Notes: a model not told the origin generated them from the letters alone. A DNA stretch of 64,000 nt from a bacterium UBP2_UBA5202 (GCA_002412795.1 DHVS01000031.1:19337-83336); one strand, 5' to 3'; positions 9,301 through 19,358 are shown, numbered from the stretch's first letter. A program made the numbers and translations.

Positions 9301-10488
9301 ATGATAAACAGCTTTTATGATCTGCTTTACCTGCTGGTGAAGGAACGGAGGAAGATTATTTACATTACCCTGGCATTTACCGTATTTGCGGCGGGGTTAA
9401 GCCTGGTGATACCGGTAAAGTACAAGGCCACGGCCACGTTGATGCCCCCGGTAAACCAGGGGGTCAACCTGATGAGCTTGGCTTTAAAAGGTTCTATGCC
9501 CACAGATCCGGAGATTGGTGGAGTTGGTTATCTGCCAGGGGCTGTGACCCCTTCTGATGTATTTGCCTACATGCTTAAAAGCGGAACCATTGCCGGAATG
9601 GTCATTGACGAATGCGGCCTGGTGGAACATTACAAAAAGGACAAGGTTTTTGCCAGGGATCCTCAAAAGGCCATGTATAATGTCAGTAAAAAACTAACCA
9701 AGTCCACGGGTATAAAGGTCGGGGATGAAAGGTTCATCACCATTGAAGTGGAGGACAAGGACAAGAACAAGGCGGCCGAGATCGCCAACTGCTACGGGAC
9801 TGCATTGGACCGGGTTTATACCAGCCTGACCATGAATCAGGGGCGCAAGGCCCGGGAGTTCATAGAGAAAAGACTGGAACAGGAAGAAGTATTGTTGAAA
9901 AAACTGGAGGACTCGCTTAATGTCTTTCAAAAGCGTTTTCGCACCGTCTCTTTGCCGGACGAGATGAAGGCGGTGATCGAGATGTCGGCGGCCTTGGAGG
10001 GCAAGATAGTCGGTCAGCGGATTGAGATGGAGGCCATGAAATCCTACGGCACGGCTGAAAACCCCCAGATAATGTCCTTGGAAAACCAGATAAGCAAGGC
10101 CGAACAGCAGTTGAATGAACTGATGAAGGGAAGCAAGAACAAGAACCTTTTTGTGCCCTTTGCCAGCGCCCCGGACATAGGGATGGAACTTGGCCGCCGG
10201 ATGAGGGATGTGAAGATACACCAGGAGGTTTATGGGTTGCTGGTCCAGCAGTTGGAGCAGGCCAAGATCATGGAAGCCAAGGACACGCCCAAGATACAAT
10301 TTTTGGAAAGGGCTACGCCGCCGTATAAGAAGAGCTGGCCAAAGAGGAGTTTGATAACCCTTTTTGGTTTAGCCGTTGGTCTGTCAGTTAGTATTAGTAT
10401 TGTTCTTGCAAACCAATGGTGGAATAGTTTATTGACAAGCCACGATAATAGTGAAAAGCTATCAAAAATAAAAGAAATGTTAATGTAA
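9301..10488 (+). CDS. Wzz/GumC-type polysaccharide chain-length determinant
   Basis: 395 residues. One transmembrane segment near the N-terminus (about 17-38), a periplasmic region with Wzz motif and predicted coiled coil (about 175-290), and a second transmembrane segment close to the C-terminus (about 348-368) preceded by the proline-rich PPYKKSWPKR. This is the classical polysaccharide co-polymerase layout; it sets chain length with the Wzy polymerase in the inner membrane. No C-terminal tyrosine-kinase domain is present. Base composition changes sharply to AT-rich inside the last 35-50 codons, which looks like a recombination edge. Confidence 0.88.
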   Translation: MINSFYDLLYLLVKERRKIIYITLAFTVFAAGLSLVIPVKYKATATLMPPVNQGVNLMSLALKGSMPTDPEIGGVGYLPGAVTPSDVFAYMLKSGTIAGMVIDECGLVEHYKKDKVFARDPQKAMYNVSKKLTKSTGIKVGDERFITIEVEDKDKNKAAEIANCYGTALDRVYTSLTMNQGRKAREFIEKRLEQEEVLLKKLEDSLNVFQKRFRTVSLPDEMKAVIEMSAALEGKIVGQRIEMEAMKSYGTAENPQIMSLENQISKAEQQLNELMKGSKNKNLFVPFASAPDIGMELGRRMRDVKIHQEVYGLLVQQLEQAKIMEAKDTPKIQFLERATPPYKKSWPKRSLITLFGLAVGLSVSISIVLANQWWNSLLTSHDNSEKLSKIKEMLM

Positions 10489-10519
10489 ATTGATAAATGA
10501 TTTTGCTTCTGATAATACT

Positions 10520-11884
10520 ATGAATATCTTTACTAAAAAGTGTTTAAGTGTTTTGAAACAGAATGCTTTACTAATTGCATTCGGTACTTTTGGCTTTATT
10601 TTATTAATTATGTTCATTAATCGTTTGTGGGTCCCCATTATTTTAACAGTTGGAATATTTTTATTTTTCATAGTGTTTTTAAATTTAAGGAAGAGACCTG
10701 AAATATTGATTGTAATTAGTATTGTTCTTAATTATATACCTAAAGGGACAAGGGTTGGTTATACTTTGCTTGTTGTTACATTTCTATATTTACTAACCAA
10801 AAAGTTATTGGAGAATAAAATAAAATATAAGATAGATATTGTTAAAATATCGTGGTTAATAATTATTGTGTTAGGTTTATTAACTATTCCGATGTGGAAC
10901 AATATTCTAAGTGGCTTGCAATGGTATGCAGCATTAGCAATAGTGCCTTTGTTGTTATATATTTTAATTATTGATGAATATATATCGCAAGAAGCGATTC
11001 AATGGTTAATGCGTTACGGTTTATTGTGGATATTCTCTTTTATAGTTGCTGAAGCCACAGTCGCTGCATTAATAATATTAATTAAACAAGATACATTTTT
11101 CTCTGTCCCCAATATTATGACGTTTCACGGACTTGAAATTCCCGGAAACGGTAGCAATAGACTAGCAGGGCTACTTGTATTTATTTCATTATTTGGACTG
11201 TTAAGTAAAAAATTATGGGAGGGAAGTTGGCTTAAAAACACAATAGTATATTTTGTTCTTTATTTTTCTATGATATTGACATTTTTAATGGTTTCCAGAA
11301 GTGCTTTAGTAAGTATTCTTAGTGCCGGTATAGTTTATATAATTGCAAAAATTGCATATGAAAAAAAAGTAAAAATTAAGTCGATAGTTATTGCCGCCAT
11401 TGTTATATTAATTTCAGCCAAGCCCTTTATTGATCATTTAGTATTTCGCATGAAGAATGTTAGTATTGACGCGTCAACACTATCACGATTAATGGTATGG
11501 AAGAGTTGTATTATTCAAATTAAAAACGGTATTGTCCTTGGGGCTGGCCCGGGGCAATTTGCTTTTAAGGATATATTTCAATTGCTAGACGACCCACACA
11601 ATATGTTTTTAAGATATGGTGTTGATTTTGGAGGTGTAAGTATAATATTTTTAATGGTTATTCTCGCATATCCCCTATTAATATTTGTAAAAAAATATCG
11701 TAGTAATAGCGCAGACGCTATGCGTGTATTTTTAACATTTGCTCCACCTTTGGTTGGCACTGTGCTGCACAGTATGATAGATTCCACATTTACGTCAAGA
11801 AGCACTGGTCCATTATTGTGGTTAGTATGGGCAATATTTGTGAAATCTTTATTGGGACATAGCCCAAGAAAGCAGTTTCCTTGA
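10520..11884 (+). CDS. O-antigen ligase/polymerase family membrane protein (Wzy or WaaL type)
   Basis: About 454 residues from ATG 10520; a TTG at 10490 in the same frame is the alternative start. It has many hydrophobic helices (10-12) and a larger periplasmic loop before the last helices, with MVSRSALVS and a GAGPGQFAF...DPHNMFLRYGVDFGG segment typical of the Wzy_C/O-antigen ligase superfamily. It would either polymerise undecaprenyl-linked repeat units or transfer the finished glycan. Position between Wzz and a flippase favours the polymerase (Wzy) role. Strongly AT-rich, unlike the flanking genes. Confidence 0.75.
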   Translation: MNIFTKKCLSVLKQNALLIAFGTFGFILLIMFINRLWVPIILTVGIFLFFIVFLNLRKRPEILIVISIVLNYIPKGTRVGYTLLVVTFLYLLTKKLLENKIKYKIDIVKISWLIIIVLGLLTIPMWNNILSGLQWYAALAIVPLLLYILIIDEYISQEAIQWLMRYGLLWIFSFIVAEATVAALIILIKQDTFFSVPNIMTFHGLEIPGNGSNRLAGLLVFISLFGLLSKKLWEGSWLKNTIVYFVLYFSMILTFLMVSRSALVSILSAGIVYIIAKIAYEKKVKIKSIVIAAIVILISAKPFIDHLVFRMKNVSIDASTLSRLMVWKSCIIQIKNGIVLGAGPGQFAFKDIFQLLDDPHNMFLRYGVDFGGVSIIFLMVILAYPLLIFVKKYRSNSADAMRVFLTFAPPLVGTVLHSMIDSTFTSRSTGPLLWLVWAIFVKSLLGHSPRKQFP

Positions 11885-11973
11885 ACAACCCAAAGTATTA
11901 AAAAATGAAAATAATTGGGAATGAAATATTATATTTCACACAGTATTATTAATGATCAATTCAGGTGGGGGAA

Positions 11974-13254
11974 ATGGAAGTTGATAATGGAATGACTATC
12001 AATAACAATAAAGTTACGGAAAATTTTATTTCATTACTGTTAGTACAAGGAGTAAACTACATATTGCCACTTGTTACTATTCCCTATTTGGTTAGAGTAT
12101 TGGGGTTGAGCGGATTTGGTTTATACACTTTCGTTTTGTCGGTAATTCAATACTTTGTTTTTTTAACTGACTATGGGTTTAATCTAACAGCTGCAAGAAA
12201 AGTATCCATATTTAGGAATGATACTGATCAATTAGCAAAAATATTCAATACTGTCATGGCAGTGAAATTGTGTTTATTGCTTATAAGTTGTCTAACAGTT
12301 TATATATTATTATTGCTTATTCCTAAATTTCAATCAGATAAAACCCTGTATTATATAGCAATGTTAGGTGTTTTAGGTAATTTCCTTTTTCCCATGTGGT
12401 ATTATATCGGCCTAGAAAAAACAAAATACATAGCCATATATAATTTAATAGCCAAAACTATAACAACAGCATTAATATTTGTTTTTGTAAAAAACACTCG
12501 CGATGTAAATATTGCGATACTTCTGCAGTCGTTAGGTGTGGTTGTCGCTTCCTTGCTATCATTGGTAGGTGTTGTAAAAAAAATGCCAGTAAAATTAATG
12601 TTTCCAAATATTGCAACTATATGGGAAGAGTTAAAAAACGGGTGGAATGTATTTGTTACGTTAATGGCGTCGACTTTACTTAATAATACTAATATATTTA
12701 TTTTAGGGTTGCTTGCTGGCAATACAGCAGTTGGGTACTATTCTGTAGCAGACAAAATAGTACGTGCCTTTATTAACCTGTGCTCCCCTGTTAGTCTTGC
12801 CATATACCCTCGGGTAAGCCAGTTGTTTCATAATTCTAGAGAAGAAGGTGTTAGATATATTCGTAAAGCAATTAAAATTGGCACCATAGGATTTGGTCTG
12901 GCCGTCTTAGCGCTGGTGTTTGGGGCGGATATATTTATTCGCATTGTCTCGGGTGAAAGTTCTTCCCATATACGCACGCTTTTATTAACCATGGCGATTT
13001 TGCCGTTGACAATATTCTGGGATAATATTTATGGCACACAAGTATTGATCAATATTGGTAGAACAAATGAATTCATGAAAGCTGTTTTAATTCCAGGCAT
13101 ACTGTCAGTACTACTTTCTTTTGTGTTTGTGCCGATTTACAAAGAAAACGCAACAGCAGTAATGTTTCTTCTTTCTGAAATTGCAGTATTAGTTATGATG
13201 ATATTTTATGTGAGGAATAATGGAATATACTTAATAAAAGATAAATATATTTAA
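11974..13254 (+). CDS. Wzx-type polysaccharide flippase (MATE/MOP superfamily)
   Basis: 426 residues from ATG 11974, chosen because AGGTGG (11963-11968) gives a well spaced ribosome binding site; GTG 11965 overlaps that site. Twelve or more transmembrane helices. The N-terminal part with LLVQGVNYILPLVTIPYLVR and LSGFGLYTF is characteristic of Wzx/RfbX proteins, which flip undecaprenyl-diphosphate-linked repeat units across the inner membrane. AT-rich, within the island. Confidence 0.88.
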   Translation: MEVDNGMTINNNKVTENFISLLLVQGVNYILPLVTIPYLVRVLGLSGFGLYTFVLSVIQYFVFLTDYGFNLTAARKVSIFRNDTDQLAKIFNTVMAVKLCLLLISCLTVYILLLLIPKFQSDKTLYYIAMLGVLGNFLFPMWYYIGLEKTKYIAIYNLIAKTITTALIFVFVKNTRDVNIAILLQSLGVVVASLLSLVGVVKKMPVKLMFPNIATIWEELKNGWNVFVTLMASTLLNNTNIFILGLLAGNTAVGYYSVADKIVRAFINLCSPVSLAIYPRVSQLFHNSREEGVRYIRKAIKIGTIGFGLAVLALVFGADIFIRIVSGESSSHIRTLLLTMAILPLTIFWDNIYGTQVLINIGRTNEFMKAVLIPGILSVLLSFVFVPIYKENATAVMFLLSEIAVLVMMIFYVRNNGIYLIKDKYI

Positions 13255-13259
13255 TTAAA

Positions 13260-14486
13260 ATGAAAATAGCAGTATGGTATAATCTGCCAAGTGGTGGTGC
13301 AAAACGAGCTTTGTTTTGCCAAATTAAATATTTATTGGCAAGAGGACATTATGTTGAAGTATGGTGTCCATCTACTGCAAATAGATCTTTTATGCCGCTG
13401 TCGGATATTGTTTGCGAAAATGTCTATTCAATCAATTGGCCATCTGTTAAGAAAACATCATTATTGTGGCAAGTAAAAAAATATATAAATATTTCTAAAA
13501 AGATAAAAATGCTTGAAAAGCATAGTCATGAGGTTGCTCGTGTAATAAATAAAAGAAAATTTGATGTACTGTTGGCACACGGCGATCAATATTTGGCGGC
13601 CCCATCAATTTCAAGATATGTTCAAATACCGTCAATATTGTATTTGCAAGAGCCAAACAGGCAGATATATGAGGCTTTTTTGTCTGAATCACAAAATACA
13701 TTACAAAAGCCTAAAAAAGTTTATGACTTGTCAGTAAACATTATTGGTTATGTAAAAGATGTATTTAAAACACACGGAAACCGGATGAAAGCAAATCAAG
13801 AATTAAAAAATGCAACAGCTTTTACAAGGATATTAGTTAATTCATATTACAGCAGAGAAAGTGTGCTTCGGTCGTATGGCCTTGACCCCTATGTTTGTTA
13901 TCTTGGGGTCGAAACAGGTAAGTTTAAACCGCAGAACAAGACAAAGTATTCCAACAAGATTATTGGCATTGGCTCAATAACAAAGACAAAAAATATTGAG
14001 TTTATTATAAAAGCACTTTCACTTATTCAGGATAAAAAAACAATATTAACATGGATTGGTAATTTTGCTGATGAGAACTATTTAAACAATATTGTTGCCT
14101 ATGCAAAAATATTATCGGTTGAATTGAGAATATGTGTTGGACTTACCGAAGAAGAACTGATAACAGAAATATCATCGAGTAATATTATGGTCTACTCGCC
14201 TCGTCTCGAACCATTTGGTTTTGTAACATTGGAAGCCAATGCATGCGGTGTGCCAGTAGTCGCAGTAGCAGAGGGTGGGGTAAGAGAAACAGTAAAAGAT
14301 GGGGTAAACGGCTACCTTTGCTCTAATGATCCAGCGGATATGGCTGATAAAATCAAGATACTGTTAGAAAACGCAAACCTGTATCAATCGTTATGCAGGA
14401 GCTGTAGAAAACATGTAGAAGAAAGCTGGACTTGGAGAAAAAGCATAGATGAGTTAGAGAAACATCTTAAATATGTTGTAGAATGA
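13260..14486 (+). CDS. Glycosyltransferase family 4 (GT-B fold)
   Basis: 408 residues. N-terminal GT-B domain begins with MKIAVWYNLPSGGAKRALF. The C-terminal domain (about 215-400) has IIGIGSITKTKNIEFIIKAL and the nucleotide-sugar site EPFGFVTLEANACGVPVVA, whose E-x7-E pattern marks retaining GT4 enzymes. Cytosolic or membrane-associated; adds a sugar to the lipid-linked repeat unit. Donor and acceptor cannot be read from sequence. AT-rich, 5 bases after the flippase gene. Confidence 0.85.
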   Translation: MKIAVWYNLPSGGAKRALFCQIKYLLARGHYVEVWCPSTANRSFMPLSDIVCENVYSINWPSVKKTSLLWQVKKYINISKKIKMLEKHSHEVARVINKRKFDVLLAHGDQYLAAPSISRYVQIPSILYLQEPNRQIYEAFLSESQNTLQKPKKVYDLSVNIIGYVKDVFKTHGNRMKANQELKNATAFTRILVNSYYSRESVLRSYGLDPYVCYLGVETGKFKPQNKTKYSNKIIGIGSITKTKNIEFIIKALSLIQDKKTILTWIGNFADENYLNNIVAYAKILSVELRICVGLTEEELITEISSSNIMVYSPRLEPFGFVTLEANACGVPVVAVAEGGVRETVKDGVNGYLCSNDPADMADKIKILLENANLYQSLCRSCRKHVEESWTWRKSIDELEKHLKYVVE

Positions 14487-14499
14487 AAAGGATTTATTA

Positions 14500-15441
14500 A
14501 TGGCTGAGTCGGTTTTATGCTCAATAATTATTGTGTATTATGACGGCTTCGACAAAATGCAAAAATGCCTTAATAGTATATCAGATCATGCACCAACAAA
14601 TGTCGAAGTTGTCATTGTTAACAATTCCCACCATCACCACAAATATGCATTGAAAAATCGTAAACATATCGTTGTTGGGGATGATAGAAATTATGGATAC
14701 TCAAAAGGAAATAACATTGGTTTATCATATGCCAAAGGGCAATATATTTTATTATTAAATCCAGACACGGAGTTAACTGATCGCTTTATTGAAAAGGCCA
14801 TTACAATTTTGGAAAAATATCCAAACATAGCTGCTATTGGTCCTAAGTTGACAGATGATTACAATAATGTACAGATATCTGCGTTTAAATTTCCAACCAT
14901 CAAAGGTTATATTTTACAGGATATTTTATGTCTAAAGGTCAATACAGACAAAAATAGTCCAAGTGCTAAAATTAAAAACCAAGCATTTGAAGAAAATATA
15001 TTTAAATGTGATTGGCTATGTGGTGCCGCAATATTATTTAGGAAAGATGCCCTTATTTGTGTAAACGGCTTTGATACAAGATATTTTCTATATTATGAAG
15101 ACGTAGATCTGTTTAATAAGATAAATAAGGCTGGCTATGATGTGGCTTATTGCCCATCTTATATAGTTAAACATTGTGATAAGGATGAAAGTGGCATATA
15201 TTCTAATAAATTTAATAATGCTCGGAGAATTGTTGCACACGATTTCAGTTTGATGCAGTATTGGAACAAATATAAGCCGGAGATGATTCCTATTGTTAGA
15301 TTTCTTGTATTTGTACGATCACTGAGCCGGTTAGTAATATGGGTATTCTCTCCCTCTTTGAAGGCGCATGCAGGGTCGAATTGTGTAAATGAAAGAATAA
15401 TGGGATATTTTAAAAGCATGATCATGTCAATTATTAAGTAA
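14500..15441 (+). CDS. Glycosyltransferase family 2 (GT-A, rhamnosyltransferase-like)
   Basis: 313 residues. GT-A fold with the early strand SIIIVYYDGFDKMQKCL, a DDRNYGYSKGNNIGL segment, LLLNPDTEL as the DxD-like metal site (about residues 86-94) and FLYYEDVDLFNKINKAGY as the catalytic-base region. These are the marks of the rhamnosyltransferase-like GT2 group. AAAAGG precedes the ATG. It is the last gene of the AT-rich island. Confidence 0.85.
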   Translation: MAESVLCSIIIVYYDGFDKMQKCLNSISDHAPTNVEVVIVNNSHHHHKYALKNRKHIVVGDDRNYGYSKGNNIGLSYAKGQYILLLNPDTELTDRFIEKAITILEKYPNIAAIGPKLTDDYNNVQISAFKFPTIKGYILQDILCLKVNTDKNSPSAKIKNQAFEENIFKCDWLCGAAILFRKDALICVNGFDTRYFLYYEDVDLFNKINKAGYDVAYCPSYIVKHCDKDESGIYSNKFNNARRIVAHDFSLMQYWNKYKPEMIPIVRFLVFVRSLSRLVIWVFSPSLKAHAGSNCVNERIMGYFKSMIMSIIK

Positions 15442-15454
15442 AAATTCAAACCCA

Positions 15455-16543
15455 ATGCCAAAGCAATTTGATTGTAACATAGTCTTTGACACCCGGATGT
15501 ACAAAAACTCCGGCATCGGATCTTATATACGCAACTTGGTCGGGCAATACTCCAAAAACCCCATCAAGAATAATTTAACTTTCCTTACCAGCGAAGAAAT
15601 CCCAGGGCTGGGTCTTAAAACCAAACATTGCCCGTACAAGATCTACGGTCTGGCCGAGCAGACGCTTCTGCCTTACTCGGTCAGAAAGGCCGCACTTTTG
15701 CACACCCCGCATTACAATGCCCCGGTGCTTTTCCCCGGCAAGCTGGTGGTCACCATTCACGATCTGATCCACTTGAACTATTATGACCAGCTTCCGTCGT
15801 TATTCCATAAATTATACGCCAAGACAATGATGGGAGCGGTGGTCAAGAGGGCTGATGCCATCATGACCGACTCGGATTGGACGAAAAAGGATATATGCCG
15901 AAGATGGCCTTGGGCCGAGACAAAGACGAAAACAGTCTACTGCGGAGTGTCCGAGTCCCGGGAACATTCAAGCCCCAAAGAGGTGCTGGGCAGGTATGGC
16001 ATCACTAAGCCATATATCTTTTATGTCGGCCTTTTGAAGCGCCATAAGAACCTGATACGTTTGGTGGAATCATTTGCCGCTGCCCAGGGTTCCCTTAAGG
16101 GAGAATACCTGCTGGTAATTTCCGGTGACCCCAAAAGTGACGATGCCGGCCTGAAACAACATATTGACGGTTCTCCCTACCGCAAGTTGATTCGCCTGAC
16201 CGGGTTTGTCCCCGGCGCAGATTTGCCGGCATTATTTGGCCAGTCCGCGGCATTTGCTTTTCCCTCGTTGGCCGAGGGCTTTGGCCTGCCGCCGCTGGAG
16301 GCCATGTCCTACGGAGTCCCGGTAATATCCAGCAATGCCACCTGTCTGCCTGAGATATTGAAGGATGCCCCGCTGTACTTTGATCCATTAAATGTTGATG
16401 ATATGGCTGCCTGCCTGGAAAGGGCGGTCAGCGATACAGCCTGGCGGCAGGAGGCCATAAGCAAGGGTACTGCGGTGGCTGCCGGTTACCGCTGGGAGGA
16501 AACCGCCCGGGAGTGTCTTGACCTGTATCAGTCCCTACTTTGA
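15455..16543 (+). CDS. Glycosyltransferase family 4
   Basis: 362 residues. GT-B fold with YKNSGIGSYIRNLV near the N-terminus, a central HTPHYNAPVLFPGKLVVTIHD segment, and a C-terminal donor domain with YVGLLKRHKNLIRLVESF and FPSLAEGFGLPPLEAMSYG (E-x7-E). This pattern is common for mannosyl- or rhamnosyltransferases of the WbdB/MtfB type. From here on base composition returns to the GC-rich background, so it belongs to the resident operon and not to the island. Confidence 0.87.
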   Translation: MPKQFDCNIVFDTRMYKNSGIGSYIRNLVGQYSKNPIKNNLTFLTSEEIPGLGLKTKHCPYKIYGLAEQTLLPYSVRKAALLHTPHYNAPVLFPGKLVVTIHDLIHLNYYDQLPSLFHKLYAKTMMGAVVKRADAIMTDSDWTKKDICRRWPWAETKTKTVYCGVSESREHSSPKEVLGRYGITKPYIFYVGLLKRHKNLIRLVESFAAAQGSLKGEYLLVISGDPKSDDAGLKQHIDGSPYRKLIRLTGFVPGADLPALFGQSAAFAFPSLAEGFGLPPLEAMSYGVPVISSNATCLPEILKDAPLYFDPLNVDDMAACLERAVSDTAWRQEAISKGTAVAAGYRWEETARECLDLYQSLL

Positions 16544-16596
16544 AAAATGGCCGGTCGAGTGTGTCTGCCAAATAGGAATTTACCGGAGTTAGAAAC

Positions 16597-17721
16597 ATGC
16601 AGGAGAAGAACATAGCGGCCATGCCTGTAAAAGGCCATAAAGTCGCCATAATACACGACTGGCTGACCGGCATGAGGGGAGGGGAGAAAGTGCTGGAGCT
16701 GATGCTGTCCATTTTTCCCCAGGCCGACATATTTACATTGCTTTGGGTCAAAGGAAGTGTTTCGGAGAAGATCGAAAAACAAAAGATCACCGCCTCCTTT
16801 TTGCAAAAAATACCATTTATCAGGAAGAGCTACCGCAGCTTTCTTCCCCTGTTTCCTCTGGCCATTGAAAGCTTTGACCTAAACGAATACGACCTGGTCA
16901 TTTCCTCGAGCCATTGCGTGGCCAAGGGCATCATCCCCCCGCCCCAGGCCCGGCATATCTGTTATTGTTATACCCCGATGAGATATATATGGAATATGTA
17001 CTCTGAGTATTTCAAGGACGTCAAGAATCCGTTCTCTGTGATAGCCTACCGTTCGGCCTCGCATTATCTAAGGCTCTGGGACCTCAGCACCAATAGCAGG
17101 GTCGACGACTTCATCGCCATCAGCGATCATATAAGCCGGCGTATCCAGCGTTATTACAACCGGCCCTCAACGGTGATCTATCCCCCGGTGGATACAGAGT
17201 ATTACCATCCCGTTCCTGACAGGGCCATACCGGAACCTTATTACCTGATAGTTTCCGCGCTGGTCCCCTACAAAAAAGTTGATCTGGCCGTAAAAGCCTT
17301 TAATCGGAACGGGAAAAGATTGGTTATCATTGGCGAAGGCCCGGAAAAAAGCAAATTACTGAGAAAAGCAAATGACAACATCAGTTTCCTGGGCTGGAAG
17401 AACAATGAACAGCTACGGCAATGGTACAGCCACTGTTCGGCTTTGGTGTTTCCCGGTGAGGAGGATTTTGGAATAGTGCCGCTGGAGGCCCAAGCCTGCG
17501 GCAGCCCGGTGATAGCCTACCGCAAGGGCGGGGCCACCGAAACGATAATCGACCGCCAGACCGGAATATTTTTTGACAGGCAGACAATGGAGGAATTGCA
17601 GAACGCCGTAATTGTCCATGAGAAGATGCCATATGATAAAATGAAAATAATCGCCAATGCCAAGCGGTTCAGCAATGAAATATTTTGCGAAAACCTTAAG
17701 AAGCAAATATTCCCCGGCTAA
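16597..17721 (+). CDS. Glycosyltransferase family 4, WbaZ-like
   Basis: 374 residues. N-terminal IHDWLTGMRGGEKVLELM and the middle segment CYCYTPMRYIWNMY are typical of the WbaZ-like branch (putative mannosyltransferases). C-terminal half has ALVPYKKVDLAVKAFN and the donor-site segment FPGEEDFGIVPLEAQACGSP. ATG 16597 follows CGGAGTTAG at a good distance; ATG 16621 is a second in-frame option. Sugar specificity is inference. Confidence 0.85.
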   Translation: MQEKNIAAMPVKGHKVAIIHDWLTGMRGGEKVLELMLSIFPQADIFTLLWVKGSVSEKIEKQKITASFLQKIPFIRKSYRSFLPLFPLAIESFDLNEYDLVISSSHCVAKGIIPPPQARHICYCYTPMRYIWNMYSEYFKDVKNPFSVIAYRSASHYLRLWDLSTNSRVDDFIAISDHISRRIQRYYNRPSTVIYPPVDTEYYHPVPDRAIPEPYYLIVSALVPYKKVDLAVKAFNRNGKRLVIIGEGPEKSKLLRKANDNISFLGWKNNEQLRQWYSHCSALVFPGEEDFGIVPLEAQACGSPVIAYRKGGATETIIDRQTGIFFDRQTMEELQNAVIVHEKMPYDKMKIIANAKRFSNEIFCENLKKQIFPG

Positions 17722-17833
17722 AAGTATTTCGACCCCTGGCAGGATAAGAGATTGTACGGCAGATCTCTGATATGAACTTGGTTCACAGGCAGATTATTCC
17801 TCCAAAAAACTGAAACAACCGAGTGCAATTGAC

Positions 17834-19249
17834 ATGTTCACCCGCAAAGGCCAGCTGACATTCTCCGGCGTCCTGATGCTGATGGATGCCCTGATCATCT
17901 TCCTGTCCTTCACCATCTCCTACTGGATCCGCTTCCTTTCCGGCTGGATACTGGTGCCCAAGGGCATCCCGCCCTATTTCTATTATTTCAGCGCCTCGGT
18001 GGCGGTGGGGATCCTGTGGGTTTTCATATTCTGGATGGTGGGGCTGTACGAAAGCCGCCAGGTAATGACCAGCGACGAGGAGATCTACCGGGTGGCCAAG
18101 GGTACGGTGGTGGGGCTGGTGGCCATCATGGCCTTTTCCTTCTTTTACCGCGAGGTGGTATGGTCCCGTCTGGTGCTGGGGCTGGCCACCACCATCGGCT
18201 TCGTGCTGCTTTCCATAGAACGGATACTGGCGGTGAAGGTTTACCGCTGGCTGATGAAAAAATACGGCCTGGGCTTAAAGAGGGCCGGGCTGGCGGGCAA
18301 CGGGGAGACCGCCCAGAAGATACTGGAGCAGATAGAAAAACACCCGGAATACGGTTACCGGATAGACCTGCTGATCGGAATCTCCGGTTGCTGTAACGCC
18401 TCGCAGCAGGAGGGCAAACCCCGGATAGACCTGGCCAGGACCGAAGACCTTTCGGCTTTGGTGGACCAGCATTCCCTGGACACCCTGTTCATCGTTCTTC
18501 CCCAGCAGAACCAGGGGCAGGTGTCTGACATAGTCAACGCGATAGAACACCGCCAGATCGAGCTGAAATTCGTGCCCGACCTGATCGGGATCATCAGCCA
18601 CGATACCAGCGTCTCCCAGCTGGGGGACATCCCCCTGATCAACCTGCGGGTGGTGCCCATCTCCGACTGGGACCTGCTGATAAAAAGGGCCTTCGACATA
18701 TCCAGCTCCATTTTGTTTTTAACCATTCTTTCTCCTCTGATGATGGTGCTGGCCGGACTGGTCAAGCTGGGCTCCAAGGGCCCGGCCTTCTACTCCCAGG
18801 AAAGGGTGGGCTACGACGGCACCACCTTTCAGATGTACAAATTCCGTTCCATGCGGATGGATGCCGAGGATCAGAGCGGCCCGGTCTGGGCCAAAGATGG
18901 AGATCCCCGGCGCACCCGGCTGGGAAGCTTCATGCGCAAATACAGCCTGGATGAGCTGCCCCAGTTCTACAATGTGCTGAAAGGGGACATGAGCCTGGTG
19001 GGGCCCCGGCCGGAACGGCCGTTCTTCGTGGCCAAATTCAGGGAACAGATACCCAGGTATGCCTCGCGCCACAAGGTCAAGTCCGGGGTAACCGGCTGGG
19101 CCCAGATCAACGGTTTGCGGGGTGACACCTCCATCATCGAGAGGACCAAGTACGATATTTTTTACATTGAACACTGGTCGCTGCTGATGGATATCAAGAT
19201 CCTGTTCAAAACCGTGATCCAGGTTTTGTTCCCCAATAACGCCTATTAA
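17834..19249 (+). CDS. Polyprenyl glycosylphosphotransferase (WcaJ/exopolysaccharide initiating transferase)
   Basis: 471 residues. Four to five N-terminal transmembrane helices (about 10-120), a Rossmann-like CoA-binding-type middle domain (about 145-265), then a re-entrant hydrophobic helix and the catalytic bacterial sugar transferase domain (about 278-471). Catalytic-domain marks include YKFRSM, the DELPQFYNVLKGDMSLVGPR segment with its Asp-Glu pair, and VTGWAQINGLRGDT. It transfers a hexose-1-phosphate, often glucose or galactose, to undecaprenyl phosphate and so starts the repeat unit at the inner membrane. Standard length for the WcaJ-like group. Confidence 0.92.
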   Translation: MFTRKGQLTFSGVLMLMDALIIFLSFTISYWIRFLSGWILVPKGIPPYFYYFSASVAVGILWVFIFWMVGLYESRQVMTSDEEIYRVAKGTVVGLVAIMAFSFFYREVVWSRLVLGLATTIGFVLLSIERILAVKVYRWLMKKYGLGLKRAGLAGNGETAQKILEQIEKHPEYGYRIDLLIGISGCCNASQQEGKPRIDLARTEDLSALVDQHSLDTLFIVLPQQNQGQVSDIVNAIEHRQIELKFVPDLIGIISHDTSVSQLGDIPLINLRVVPISDWDLLIKRAFDISSSILFLTILSPLMMVLAGLVKLGSKGPAFYSQERVGYDGTTFQMYKFRSMRMDAEDQSGPVWAKDGDPRRTRLGSFMRKYSLDELPQFYNVLKGDMSLVGPRPERPFFVAKFREQIPRYASRHKVKSGVTGWAQINGLRGDTSIIERTKYDIFYIEHWSLLMDIKILFKTVIQVLFPNNAY

Positions 19250-19264
19250 GTTGTTGCTTATTTA

Positions 19265-19293
19265 TGGACTTTGACCGGTATATTTGGTATAAT
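19265..19293 (+). promoter_or_regulatory. Possible internal promoter before wbpD
   Basis: TATAAT (19288-19293) with TGGACT (19265-19270) at 17 bases spacing; the -35 matches 4 of 6 positions. It lies in the 109-base gap after the initiating transferase and could drive wbpD and the two coupled genes after it. Confidence 0.45.
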
Positions 19294-19358
19294 TAAAAGA
19301 TATATTCGGAATAAGGCTGCAACATCATAACCGCACCTTCTGACTGACCGGAAGCAAT

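Larger units (their letters stand above)
10350..15460. other. AT-rich island inside the polysaccharide operon
   Basis: From the last codons of the Wzz gene to just before the 15455 glycosyltransferase, sampled lines fall to about a quarter to a third G+C, against well over half on both sides. Codons shift to A/T-ending forms in all four complete genes inside (ligase/polymerase, flippase, GT4, GT2). No transposase, integrase or flanking direct repeat was seen, so homologous exchange of a serotype cassette is the simplest reading. Confidence 0.8.
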
